DNA from: Telmatobacter sp. DSM 110680
GTDB taxonomy: Bacteria > Acidobacteriota > Terriglobia > Terriglobales > Acidobacteriaceae
Direction: 5' to 3'
Assembly (NCBI RefSeq): GCF_039994875.1
Contig: NZ_CP121196.1
Span: forward strand, 1,922,001 to 1,986,000
DNA length: 64,000 nucleotides
How positions within the stretch are numbered: the stretch's first letter is position 1; every line of letters begins with the position of its first letter. Of the stretch, positions 44,567 through 53,272 are shown in pieces. The position numbers were made by a program, and so were the translations under genes. The notes below the pieces were generated by a model that worked only from the letters and a program-made list of their open reading frames with translations, was not told the origin of the DNA and searched no databases.

Positions 44567-45895
44567 ATGAGTACCGCAACTTTACCCGACGATCTTCTGC
44601 TGCGTGAACGCTTCGGCGACATTAAACCGCCGCTTGAGCCTCAAGCCGCAGTAATTGAAGCCAATCGTTGCCTGAACTGTTTTGACGCGCCCTGCACCGG
44701 CGCCTGTCCGACGCACATCGACGTACCTGGATTTATCAAGCGCATCAGCACCGGCAATGTTCGCGGTTCGGCCCTTCGTATTCTTGACGCCAATATCCTG
44801 GGTGGAAGCTGCGCCAAGGCTTGCCCCGTGGAAGTGCTCTGCGAAGGCGCCTGCGTGATGCATCGCTACAATCATGCTCCCATTCAGATTGCCCGGCTGC
44901 AGCGTTACGCGATGGATTCGTTCCAGGCGACCGGCGAAGAACTATTGACTGCTCCGCGTGGATCGCGCAACGTGCAGGTTGCATGTATTGGAGGAGGGCC
45001 GGCGTCTCTGGCTTGTGCGGCGGAACTTTGTCGACACGGCGCTTCAGCCACCATCCTCGAGCGGCAGGATCTGCCGGGGGGGCTGAATACCTACGGAGTG
45101 GCCGAGTACAAGCTACGCGCGGCCGACAGCCTGCGCGAGGCCGAGATGATTCGCCGCATGGGCGTCGAGTTTCGCACAGGCGCCGCCATCGAAACCGCCG
45201 AAGCGCTGGAAGAACTCGAATCGGAATTCGACTTTATCTTTCTCGGCGTGGGGTTGGGCGCGATGCAGCGCATGAATATTCCGGGCGAGGATCAGAAGGG
45301 CGTGTTGAACGCGCTGGAATTCATCGCGTCATACAAGACGGCGCGTCTGCGCGAGCTGAGCGGTACGGTAGTTGTTGTAGGCGCCGGGAATACCGCGATT
45401 GATGCGGCGAATGCGGCACGGCGGTTGGGGGCAGAGACCGTCTATCTTCTGTACCGGCGCGGCGAGAGCGATATGTCGGCATTTGACTTTGAATACGAGC
45501 ACGCAAAGCAGGAGGGGGTGCAGTTTCTGTGGCGTCGGCAGCCTTATGCGATTCGCGCGAGCGAGCGTGGCCGGCTTCTGCTAGATACGGTGCAGGTGAG
45601 CGAAGTAGACAAGGCGCTACTGCCGATTTCCGATTCGCAATACACCATTGAATGCGATTATGTTGTTCCGGCAATCGGGCAGTCTCCGTTTGCCCAGCTG
45701 GTGCAAGAGTTGCGCCGCATTGAATTGCGCGGCGGAGTGATCGTAACCGATCCGGAAACGGGGCAGACCGGCAATTCACGTTACTTCGCGGGCGGTGACT
45801 GCGCGAATGGCGGTCGCGAAGTGGTGGACGCGGTGGCCGACGGCAAGCGCGCCGCGCAGGCCATCCTGAAGATTGCGGAGGCGGCTTATGCCTGA
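44567..45895 (+). CDS. preT: NAD-dependent dihydropyrimidine dehydrogenase, PreT subunit
   Basis: 442 residues from ATG 44567, which has GAGG with 5-nt spacing; ATGs at 44504 and 44549 are alternatives. Two [4Fe-4S] cysteine groups (NRCLNCFDAPCTGACPTHID and GGSCAKACPVEVLCEGAC) precede the glutamate-synthase-like FAD/NAD part with VACIGGGPASLACAAEL, VVVVGAGNTAIDAANAARRL and YFAGGDCANGGREVVDAVAD. It passes electrons between NADH and the PreA subunit. The downstream preA ATG overlaps its end by 8 bp. Confidence 0.94.
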   Translation: MSTATLPDDLLLRERFGDIKPPLEPQAAVIEANRCLNCFDAPCTGACPTHIDVPGFIKRISTGNVRGSALRILDANILGGSCAKACPVEVLCEGACVMHRYNHAPIQIARLQRYAMDSFQATGEELLTAPRGSRNVQVACIGGGPASLACAAELCRHGASATILERQDLPGGLNTYGVAEYKLRAADSLREAEMIRRMGVEFRTGAAIETAEALEELESEFDFIFLGVGLGAMQRMNIPGEDQKGVLNALEFIASYKTARLRELSGTVVVVGAGNTAIDAANAARRLGAETVYLLYRRGESDMSAFDFEYEHAKQEGVQFLWRRQPYAIRASERGRLLLDTVQVSEVDKALLPISDSQYTIECDYVVPAIGQSPFAQLVQELRRIELRGGVIVTDPETGQTGNSRYFAGGDCANGGREVVDAVADGKRAAQAILKIAEAAYA

Positions 45896-47309
45896 TATTC
45901 GCGTACATCAGTTCGCAGGCCGCATCGATGCGCCCAATCCATTCTGGCTGGCCTCGGCACCACCCACCAATTGCGGCGAGCAGATCATGCGCGCGTTCGA
46001 CGCTGGCTGGGGCGGAGCAGTATGGAAGACCATTGGCGAACCCGTGACCAATGTTTGTTCGCGCTATTCCGCGACGGATTGGAATGGCCAGCGCATGATG
46101 GGCCTGAACAATATCGAACTCATCAGCGACCGAAGCGTCGAAGAAAACCTGCGCGAAATGGCGCTCGTGAAAAAGCGCTATCCCTATCACGCGATTATTG
46201 CGTCTCTGATGGTGGCATCGAACCGCGAAGCGTGGCACGAAATTGTGCAGCGCGCCGAAGATGCCGGGGCTGATGGCCTGGAATTAAACTTCGGCTGTCC
46301 GCATGGCATGAGCGAACGCGGCATGGGTTCGGCAGTTGGCCAGGTTCCTGAATACACCGAGATGATCACGGCATGGGTGAAGGAAAAAGCGCGCACGCCG
46401 GTGCTAGTAAAGCTCACACCCAATATCAGCGACATCCGCACGATTGCACGCGCTGCAAAACGCGGTGGCGCCGATGGGCTTTCGGCAATCAATACCATCA
46501 ATTCAATTACCGGGATCGATCTGGATACTTTTGTGCCGCGGCCGAATGTGGATGGCAAGAGTTCGCATGGCGGCTACTGCGGGCCGGCGGTAAAGCCGAT
46601 CGCGCTGAATATGGTGCAACAGATCATGGGTGATCCTGAGGCGGCGCTTCCGCTGTCGGGTATCGGAGGCATTTCAACGTGGCGCGATGCGGTTGAATTC
46701 ATGCTCCTCGGTGCCGGTACGGTTCAGGTCTGCACGGCAGTGATGCATTACGGCTACCGCGTAGTCGAAGATATGGCCGAGGGCCTTGAGAACTGGATGC
46801 GGTCGAAGGGATTCGCAACGATTGAGGATTTCCGCGGTTTGTCCGTCCCTAAAGTGACCGAGTGGAAGCATCTGAATTTGAATTACAAGATTGTGGCGCA
46901 CATCAACGAGCAGAAGTGCATTGGCTGCGATCTGTGCCACATTGCCTGCTGGGACGGCGCCCATCAATGCATCCACCTTGATCGCGTGGAGGGCCCTGTT
47001 GACGGCCCGGCAGAGGTGCATGACACGCCCGCGATGATTGAAGATCGCACCCGAACGTCGATTGCCTGCACGCCGGTGACGCGCAAGGAGCGCACAGCAG
47101 CGGCGGCGAATCACGGTCCGTATCCTACGCCGCTCAATAAGATTCCTCGCGTGGATGAAACCGAGTGCGTAGGCTGCAATCTGTGCGCGTTGGTGTGCCC
47201 AGTGGACAATTGCATCACCATGGTGCGCGTCGATGGTGGAGTTCCCGCGGAGACGTGGGATCAGCGCACGCATGGCGCTGAGTGCGCGGTGGAACCGCAG
47301 CGGTCGTAG
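45888..47309 (+). CDS. preA: NAD-dependent dihydropyrimidine dehydrogenase, PreA subunit
   Basis: 473 residues from ATG 45888, with GGAGG 7 nt upstream. The FMN TIM barrel resembles dihydroorotate dehydrogenase (NPFWLASAPPTNCGEQIMRA, DGLELNFGCPHGMSERGMGS, PLSGIGGISTWRDAVEFMLL). Two [4Fe-4S] motifs follow, QKCIGCDLCHIAC and TECVGCNLCALVCPVDNC, separated by about 70 residues, a long spacer. With PreT it reduces uracil and thymine to the dihydro forms. Dihydropyrimidinase follows after 50 bp. Confidence 0.95.
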   Translation: MPDIRVHQFAGRIDAPNPFWLASAPPTNCGEQIMRAFDAGWGGAVWKTIGEPVTNVCSRYSATDWNGQRMMGLNNIELISDRSVEENLREMALVKKRYPYHAIIASLMVASNREAWHEIVQRAEDAGADGLELNFGCPHGMSERGMGSAVGQVPEYTEMITAWVKEKARTPVLVKLTPNISDIRTIARAAKRGGADGLSAINTINSITGIDLDTFVPRPNVDGKSSHGGYCGPAVKPIALNMVQQIMGDPEAALPLSGIGGISTWRDAVEFMLLGAGTVQVCTAVMHYGYRVVEDMAEGLENWMRSKGFATIEDFRGLSVPKVTEWKHLNLNYKIVAHINEQKCIGCDLCHIACWDGAHQCIHLDRVEGPVDGPAEVHDTPAMIEDRTRTSIACTPVTRKERTAAAANHGPYPTPLNKIPRVDETECVGCNLCALVCPVDNCITMVRVDGGVPAETWDQRTHGAECAVEPQRS

Positions 47310-47359
47310 CTTCGACGGAATGCGAGCTCAAATAATCGTTCTTCATCGAGATACCCATC

Positions 47360-48757
47360 ATGCCTTCGATTCTCATTCAAAACGGAACCATCGTTAATGC
47401 CGACTCGACGGTAAAGGCTGATCTATTAATCGACGGCGCGATCATCAAGGAGGTGCGCGCGGGAATTCCGGCTAGTGCGGCTGACACGATTGTTGATGCA
47501 TCCGGACTGCTGGTGATGCCGGGCGGCATCGACGCGCATACCCATCTCGACATGCCATTTGGCGGGACTTGCTCTGCGGATGACTTTGAGACGGGCACAC
47601 GTGCGGCGGCCATCGGCGGTACGACCACGATAGTTGACTTCGCGATCCAGGCCCGCGGCACCAGGATGCGCTCGGCTCTCGACACCTGGTGGAAGAAGGC
47701 GGAGGGCAAGGCCTGCATCGACTACGGCCTGCACATGATCATCACCGATCTGCCAGACGCGGGCCTCGAAGACATGGACGACATGGTGCGCGAGGGAGTG
47801 GCCAGTTTCAAATTGTTCATGGCCTATCCCAACGTATTGATGGTCGACGACGCCACGATCTTCAAAGCGATGCGGCAGACCGCGAAGAACGGCGCGCTGA
47901 TCTGCATGCATGCGGAGAACGGGTCAGTGATTGATGTGATAGTCCAGCAGGCTTTGGCCGAAGGCAAGACCGCACCCATCTATCACGCCCTGACGCGTCC
48001 AACAGTCGCCGAGGCCGAGGCAGTGCATCGCGCGATTGCGATGGCGGAGATGGCCGGCGTTCCCGTTTACATCGTCCATCTATCGAGCGAGGATGCTCTG
48101 AATCAGGTTCGCGAAGCGCGTGATCGCGGCCTTCCCGCATTCGCCGAAACCTGCCCGCAATATCTGTTGCTCTCCATCGAGGACAACATGCAGGACAAGG
48201 GCTGGGAGGGCGCAAAGTATGTATTCACGCCACCCCTCCGCGAGAAACGCAATCAGCCGAAGTTGTGGCAGGGTCTGCGCAAAGATCATTTGCAAGTTGT
48301 CTCGACCGACCATTGCCCATTCTGTTTCGAGGATCAGAAAGCACTAGGCAAGGACGACTTCACCAAAATTCCCAACGGCGGGCCCGGCATCGAAAACCGC
48401 CTCCAGTTACTTCATCACCACGGTGTAGGCCAGGGAAATCTCTCGCTCAACCGCTTCGTGGAACTCGTCTCCACAGCCCCCGCTCGCATCTTCGGTATGT
48501 ATCCGAAGAAAGGCGTGCTGGCTGCGGGCAGCGATGCCGACATTGTCTTGTGGGACGAAAAGGCCGATCTCACCATCTCGGCAGCCACCCATCACATGCG
48601 GGTGGATTACTCAATGTTTGAGGGGTTCAAGGTGCGCGGAAATGCGCGGGATGTTTATTCGCGTGGGGAACTGATCGTGTCGAAGGGCAAATTCATCGGC
48701 AAGCCCGGCCGAGGTCAGTATCTACGCCGCGAAGCCCGTGGCGGCGCGTGGAAATAA
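47360..48757 (+). CDS. hydA: Dihydropyrimidinase (D-hydantoinase type)
   Basis: 465 residues. Binuclear metal site: GGIDAHTHLDMPFGGTCSAD, carboxylated Lys in GVASFKLFMAYPNV, ICMHAENGSVIDV, YIVHLSSEDALNQVREAR and VVSTDHCPFCFEDQKALG. It opens dihydrouracil or dihydrothymine to the N-carbamyl-beta-amino acid, the substrate of the amidohydrolase three genes upstream. It ends the plus-strand pyrimidine run. Confidence 0.95.
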   Translation: MPSILIQNGTIVNADSTVKADLLIDGAIIKEVRAGIPASAADTIVDASGLLVMPGGIDAHTHLDMPFGGTCSADDFETGTRAAAIGGTTTIVDFAIQARGTRMRSALDTWWKKAEGKACIDYGLHMIITDLPDAGLEDMDDMVREGVASFKLFMAYPNVLMVDDATIFKAMRQTAKNGALICMHAENGSVIDVIVQQALAEGKTAPIYHALTRPTVAEAEAVHRAIAMAEMAGVPVYIVHLSSEDALNQVREARDRGLPAFAETCPQYLLLSIEDNMQDKGWEGAKYVFTPPLREKRNQPKLWQGLRKDHLQVVSTDHCPFCFEDQKALGKDDFTKIPNGGPGIENRLQLLHHHGVGQGNLSLNRFVELVSTAPARIFGMYPKKGVLAAGSDADIVLWDEKADLTISAATHHMRVDYSMFEGFKVRGNARDVYSRGELIVSKGKFIGKPGRGQYLRREARGGAWK

Positions 48758-48778
48758 CAGACGTGTGGGAAGCGACCC

Positions 48779-49306
48779 CTAGTTGTGATATTCGATCTTC
48801 ACGACCTCAAAGTTTGAGCCGATTGCGCGCGTGTTAACCGTGGCGCTTTCGGGACGTCCGGCAAAAATTGTGTGTATCAACCCGGCGTCGGCGATGCGCA
48901 GTACGATTCTATCGTTTTCGGTCGATACGCTGACTTTTGCGTTCTGAACCATATCGCCGCTCCCCTCGGTGTTTTCTTTGAACACCGAGGCCTGTCCGGC
49001 TTTGAACAAGGCATGCAGGTCTCCGTGCGCCGGTTTTGAACCCGGAAGTTTGTACAGATAGAAGCCGAACGCGTATCTACTGCTGCCGTTCGAAACCGCG
49101 ACCTGCCAGGTGTATTCGCCGTCGTTGTCCGGAGTCTCTGCGCGATTCCAGTCCCATGTGGCGTTTGCGGGCTGTTCCAATGGAATTCTGAACTCGACGA
49201 GGTTCGGCGAAACGGTGCCGACGGTCTTTGCTTCCTGTGCAAAGAGAGGCACGGAGATCAGGAACACAAGAAGGGTGGCGCGAATTGTACTTGCCCGGAG
49301 GTTCAC
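48779..49306 (-). CDS. Hypothetical secreted protein
   Basis: 175 residues with a signal peptide (hydrophobic stretch about 10-22, likely cleavage after LFAQ). GTG start, weak ribosome-binding site. The mature part looks beta-rich (TWQVAVSNGSSRYAFGFYLY, KVSVSTENDRIVLRIADAG) and contains no cysteine. I recognise no family. It is convergent with hydA (21 bp apart) and divergent from the NCS1 permease. Confidence 0.65.
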   Translation of the reverse strand: MNLRASTIRATLLVFLISVPLFAQEAKTVGTVSPNLVEFRIPLEQPANATWDWNRAETPDNDGEYTWQVAVSNGSSRYAFGFYLYKLPGSKPAHGDLHALFKAGQASVFKENTEGSGDMVQNAKVSVSTENDRIVLRIADAGLIHTIFAGRPESATVNTRAIGSNFEVVKIEYHN

Positions 49307-49429
49307 ACGTTGAGTATGGCACGAACAGCATTAGAAACCAGGGCTACTGTGTTCCGGCGTTATGTTCGAGACCTCGCTGATCTCGACACAAACGCAGTCA
49401 CTGTGGCACAGGCTCTTGTTTCTTAAAAG

Positions 49430-49444
49430 CTCATTCAGAATGAG
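49430..49444. promoter_or_regulatory. 15-bp perfect palindrome upstream of the NCS1 permease
   Basis: CTCATTC-A-GAATGAG is a perfect inverted repeat with 7-bp arms, 90 bp before the TTG start of the permease and 124 bp before the secreted-protein gene on the other strand. The symmetry and spacing suit a dimeric repressor such as GntR or TetR type; no such gene is nearby. Confidence 0.4.
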
Positions 49445-49533
49445 TGTGCGGCAAACGAACCTTTCGTGGATCAATTAGTTCCTTATCGCGTTCTCATTTG
49501 CATTCGTGTATACCGATTTACACCGGAGGCCGC

Positions 49534-50970
49534 TTGAGTACAGTCGACCCCACTTTATCCAACTGCGACTTGGCGCCGACCACGCCCGCGCAGCGCACCT
49601 GGACCACGTACAGTTACATCGCGCTGTGGTTCTCCATGTCGATGGAGATCACGACGTATCAGCTTGCATCGTCGCTGATTGCCAAGGGAATGGACTGGAA
49701 GCAGGCGGTGGGCACGGTGCTGCTGGGGAATCTGATCGTGCTGGTGCCGATGCTGCTGAATGCACATGCGGGAACGCGGTATGGGATTCCGTTCCCGGTG
49801 TTCATTCGCGCGCCCTTCGGAGTGCGGGGAGCAAATCTGCCGGCGATTCTGCGGGCGGTGGTGGCTTGCGGATGGTTCGGCATCCAGTCGTGGATCGGTG
49901 GCACAGCGATTCATTCGATGCTGGCGGTGATCTGGCCTGGAGTTGCGGGATCGGCCTTCGCGAAATGGGCGTGCTTTCTGCTGTTCTGGCTGCTGAACAT
50001 GGTGATTGTGTGGCGCGGGGTGGAGTCGATCCGGCATCTGCAGGCGTTTGGCGCGCCCTTCATGTTCATCATGGCGGCGGCGCTGCTGATCTGGGTGCGG
50101 ATCAAGGCGGGGAGTTTTGGATCGATGCTTTCGACGCCGAGCCAGTTTCATTCAACGGGTGAATTTATGGGAGTATTTTTCCCGTCGCTGACGGCAATGG
50201 TGGGCTACTGGGCAACGCTCGCGCTCAACATTCCGGACTTCACGCGCTACTCCAAGTCGCAGCACGCGCAGGCTTATGGACAGGCCTTCGGGCTGCCTGT
50301 GGCGATGACACTTTACACGTTTGTGGGCATCTCGGTGACATCGGCGTCAACGGTGCTGTTTGGGCGGCCAATCTGGAACCCAATCGAGTTGATCGGCGCG
50401 TTTCATCAACCGGTCGTGGCATTCATTGCATTGATCGCTATCCTGATCGCCACGCTGAATGTGAACATTGGCGCCAATGTTGTTTCACCGTCGAACGACT
50501 TTTCCAATCTCTATCCGAGGCTCATCAGCTTTCGTACGGGCGGGCTGATTACGGGATTTCTCGGTCTTGCCATGTGCCCATGGAAACTCCTCGCAACCCC
50601 GGATGCTTACATCTTTGGCTGGCTCGTCGGTTATTCCGGCCTGCTGGGACCTGTGGCGGGCATCATGGTTTCGGATTATTTCCTGATCCGCAAGACCGAA
50701 CTCGATGTGAACTCGCTCTACCACTCCGAAGGCATGTATCACTACACACGCGGCATCAATCCGCGGGCGATTGTGGCGTTGGTTATCGGAGTGGCGATTG
50801 CATTGGTGGGGCTCGGCGTGAAGCCGCTGCACTTCTTGTATGACTACGCGTGGTTCGTTGGTTTTTTTACGGCGGGCGGAATCTATGTGGCCCTGATGAA
50901 GTTTGCTGGACCGGTGGCGGAAGGTGCGCCGGCCTTTGAATCTGCGGGTTCGCGGGGGGATGCAGATTAA
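49534..50970 (+). CDS. NCS1 nucleobase/allantoin/hydantoin permease
   Basis: 478 residues starting at TTG 49534, chosen because GGAGG lies 4-5 nt upstream and the family begins here; the frame is open 30 codons further. Twelve helices with NCS1 features: ALWFSMSMEITTYQLASSLI, GIPFPVFIRAPFGVRGANLP, GWFGIQSWIGGTAIHSM and SLTAMVGYWATLALNIPDFT with the substrate-site region and NVNIGANVVSPSNDFSNL. The members nearest in layout carry allantoin, uracil or hydantoins with sodium or protons. It is 776 bp after hydA with one opposite-strand gene between. Confidence 0.92.
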   Translation: MSTVDPTLSNCDLAPTTPAQRTWTTYSYIALWFSMSMEITTYQLASSLIAKGMDWKQAVGTVLLGNLIVLVPMLLNAHAGTRYGIPFPVFIRAPFGVRGANLPAILRAVVACGWFGIQSWIGGTAIHSMLAVIWPGVAGSAFAKWACFLLFWLLNMVIVWRGVESIRHLQAFGAPFMFIMAAALLIWVRIKAGSFGSMLSTPSQFHSTGEFMGVFFPSLTAMVGYWATLALNIPDFTRYSKSQHAQAYGQAFGLPVAMTLYTFVGISVTSASTVLFGRPIWNPIELIGAFHQPVVAFIALIAILIATLNVNIGANVVSPSNDFSNLYPRLISFRTGGLITGFLGLAMCPWKLLATPDAYIFGWLVGYSGLLGPVAGIMVSDYFLIRKTELDVNSLYHSEGMYHYTRGINPRAIVALVIGVAIALVGLGVKPLHFLYDYAWFVGFFTAGGIYVALMKFAGPVAEGAPAFESAGSRGDAD

Positions 50971-50978
50971 AATGCCGA

Positions 50979-51812
50979 CTAAAAGAGTAAGCGCGCCTCG
51001 GTGATCAGGTTGTGGTTGTAGGTGTGGAATCCAGATGTGGCAATCTGCATGCCGGCGTCGACGATGAAGTAGGGATGCGTCGGTTTCCAGCTCTTCGGCC
51101 GGACAACATAAAACGCCGCTGGAAGAACAAAGTTCTGCATTTTGCCGTCGTGGCTACCTGCGAAATAGAAGCTCGCATTATTTTCGACTTCGAACCAGAT
51201 GTGGGGAGTGGCGCGCGTCTGGGCCAGCGCATTCCACGCGATCGATCTTCCCTGGGTATGGATCTTGCCCGTAGGCATGGTGCTGCCTAGCGAACTAATG
51301 ACATCAAAGCGGCGCCGAAAGGCAAACCCGGCGGTGAGCGCGGGACTGAAGGAGTCGGTCATGGATCCGTTTTTGTTGCTGCCGGTGGCGAAGCAGTGAC
51401 TGAGGACTGCCGCGACGTCGAAGTTGCCGCTCTCCGCATTGCCGGATGCGATGCGGAATTTCGCCAGGGCCGAGATATCTCCGAAGCCGTCGTCGGCGTC
51501 GCTGTTGTGCTGGATGTAGGGAGGCGGAATGAAATCGAATTCAAAGCGATTTCCAACGATGACACCACCGCCCTTTCCATTGCCGTAGTTCACGGTCTCC
51601 GATCCGGCTGCCGTGAATGAATGCGAGACGGAAAAGCGATCGTACTGGACGAGGCGAGGATCGGGCGCGATCAGTGGGGTGATAAGCGTGGGTTGCAGAG
51701 ATGCCATGGCGCTGTTGTGCTCGCGGAAGGTCGCCTGTGCGCGCACGGCCATGGCGCCCGCGGTGAGCAGTGAAGTGAGCAAGACTGCCGAAATGAGACG
51801 AGCGAAACGCAT
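50979..51812 (-). CDS. Hypothetical outer-membrane beta-barrel protein
   Basis: 277 residues with signal peptide (hydrophobic stretch about 7-22, likely cleavage after VRAQ). The mature sequence alternates short amphipathic strands (NRFEFDFIPPPYIQHN, FRIASGNAESGNFDVAAVL, FFxx-type strands near HPYFIVDAGMQIATSG) and ends in EARLLF with a terminal Phe, as outer-membrane barrels do. No named family. It is convergent with the NCS1 permease, 8 bp apart. Confidence 0.65.
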   Translation of the reverse strand: MRFARLISAVLLTSLLTAGAMAVRAQATFREHNSAMASLQPTLITPLIAPDPRLVQYDRFSVSHSFTAAGSETVNYGNGKGGGVIVGNRFEFDFIPPPYIQHNSDADDGFGDISALAKFRIASGNAESGNFDVAAVLSHCFATGSNKNGSMTDSFSPALTAGFAFRRRFDVISSLGSTMPTGKIHTQGRSIAWNALAQTRATPHIWFEVENNASFYFAGSHDGKMQNFVLPAAFYVVRPKSWKPTHPYFIVDAGMQIATSGFHTYNHNLITEARLLF

Positions 51813-52139
51813 GAGCTAACTTCGTTTTTACGAAACCTGAGAGAGAACCGCAGTGATCGATCGCACGCGGGCATTACTAATGTCTCGATAAGCGGAGAGC
51901 GGCCGGTTCTTCTTCATCGGGCCGAATGCGGGCAACTTGAGGGGGAGTGCGCAGCAGCGCATAGCGCCTCCGGGACGACTGGCTTGAATCGATTCGTGCG
52001 AAGGGCACCGCAGCGAGGCGTTTGTGGCGATGTCGTTCGGAATTATGACGCCACTCCAAAAAGGGTTACTCCCTTGCAGTCCGTCATAACTTTCGCCATG
52101 CATCCCGGTTAAATCTTCGCGATAAAATAAGAACAGCGA
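51813..52139. other. Divergent intergenic region without a supported gene
   Basis: 327 bp between the outer-membrane protein gene and lolD. TAAAAT at 52123-52128 could be a -10 for lolD but has no -35. The minus-strand frame through here has no family character and is treated as chance. Confidence 0.45.
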
Positions 52140-52964
52140 ATGATGCAAATCACTCCAGCGGCTGCCAGCCCGGTCTTCCGCTCTACGCGGGAGCCGAACT
52201 TGCGAGTGCAGGCGAATTCCTCCCTGAGCGGTTCTCCGCTCATCCATGTCCACGATCTCGAAAAGACTTATCGCACCGCGCGCGGAGCGCTCACTCTCTT
52301 CAAAGAACTTGATTTGACAGTATCTCCAGGGGAACTGGTGGCCATCGTCGGCCAGTCGGGAGCGGGAAAGAGCACACTTTTGCACATTCTGGGCGCTCTT
52401 GATGCGCCGACAGCGGGCACTGTACACTGCGCATCAATCAACGTAGCAACTCTCAATGCTCGAGAGGCTGCGGCCTTTCGCAACCGCGAGATTGGCTACG
52501 TGTGGCAGTTTCACTACCTGTTACCGGAGTTTTCAGCGCTGGAAAACGTTGCGATGCCGCTACTGGCCCGTGGAATTACTCGTCGAGAGGCTCTAGATGC
52601 TGCATCTAATTGGCTTAAGGAGGTCGACCTGGAGGATCGTGGTGACCACCGGCCGGGAGAGCTTTCAGGTGGAGAGCAGCAGCGCGTGGCGCTGGCCCGG
52701 GCACTCGTCGGAAATCCGCGGCTTCTGTTGGCAGACGAACCTACCGGCGATCTGGATGAAACGACAGCCGGGCGCGTTTTTGATCTTTTAGAACGATTGC
52801 ACGTAACCCACGGGCTCACTTCAATTTTGGTGACCCACAACCTGGATCTGGCCGCGCGGTGTACGCGGACTCTGCGCCTGGAGGGCGGGCGCCTTCATAC
52901 TGTGGGAGTTGCCCAAGTGGAAGTTCCCCCCACAGCGGGAGCTCACCCCGGCAGGGACCAGTAA
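52140..52964 (+). CDS. lolD: ABC transporter ATP-binding protein, LolD type
   Basis: 274 residues; ATG 52143 is an equal start. Walker A VGQSGAGKSTLLHILGALD, Q-loop YVWQFHYLLPEFSALENV, ABC signature LSGGEQQRVALARAL, Walker B LLLADEPTGDLDE and H-loop LVTHNLDLA. The LLPEFSALENVAMPL block is typical of LolD, the ATPase of the lipoprotein-releasing LolCDE complex, though MacB-type exporters are close relatives. The membrane partner is not in the window. About 35 N-terminal residues precede the usual start and may be partly untranslated. Confidence 0.85.
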   Translation: MMQITPAAASPVFRSTREPNLRVQANSSLSGSPLIHVHDLEKTYRTARGALTLFKELDLTVSPGELVAIVGQSGAGKSTLLHILGALDAPTAGTVHCASINVATLNAREAAAFRNREIGYVWQFHYLLPEFSALENVAMPLLARGITRREALDAASNWLKEVDLEDRGDHRPGELSGGEQQRVALARALVGNPRLLLADEPTGDLDETTAGRVFDLLERLHVTHGLTSILVTHNLDLAARCTRTLRLEGGRLHTVGVAQVEVPPTAGAHPGRDQ

Positions 52965-53272
52965 AAGCACCTTTCCGGGTGGTTTTTGAGTCAGATTGTA
53001 TAGGTGGGTCTGGAATTGCTTTCCGGGCTCACAGCGGTGGGTGGGGTGGCTGCGGAAGAGGAACTCCGGAGCGACTGGCAATTCTGGTCCATCCAAAAGA
53101 GCTGTTCGGGGCAGTAAGAGATTTTCCGGGGCCACCGGCGGCGTTACTTCAAAGAGGGGCGCGGCAAGTTGGGCTGAATCGATTACGGGTTCCAAGGACT
53201 GGTATTTGTCGCTTGGAACTGGAGAATCGGACGGCCACTTCTACCGACAGCCTGCTGCAAGAGGAGATCAGT
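52965..53272. other. Intergenic region between lolD and clpC
   Basis: 308 bp. The clpC frame is open through it, but the composition is not protein-like and family members start at 53273. No CIRCE element or CtsR-like repeat is visible. GAGGAG immediately before clpC is its ribosome-binding site. Confidence 0.5.

Noticed and set aside
49401..49416. TGGCAC-containing sigma54-like site upstream of the NCS1 permease
   Set aside because: The -12 element does not match and spacing is off by one base.
51828..52427. 199-residue minus-strand open frame before and inside lolD
   Set aside because: Overlaps lolD antisense for half its length and shows no family motif.
52859..53272. 138-residue N-terminal extension of the clpC frame
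   Set aside because: It overlaps the end of lolD, has no Clp-like sequence, and ATG 53273 has an excellent ribosome-binding site and the family N-terminus.
52965..53272. CIRCE or CtsR-like operator before clpC
   Set aside because: Searched by eye for TTAGCACTC-type inverted repeats and heptad repeats; none found here or before the Hsp70-like gene.
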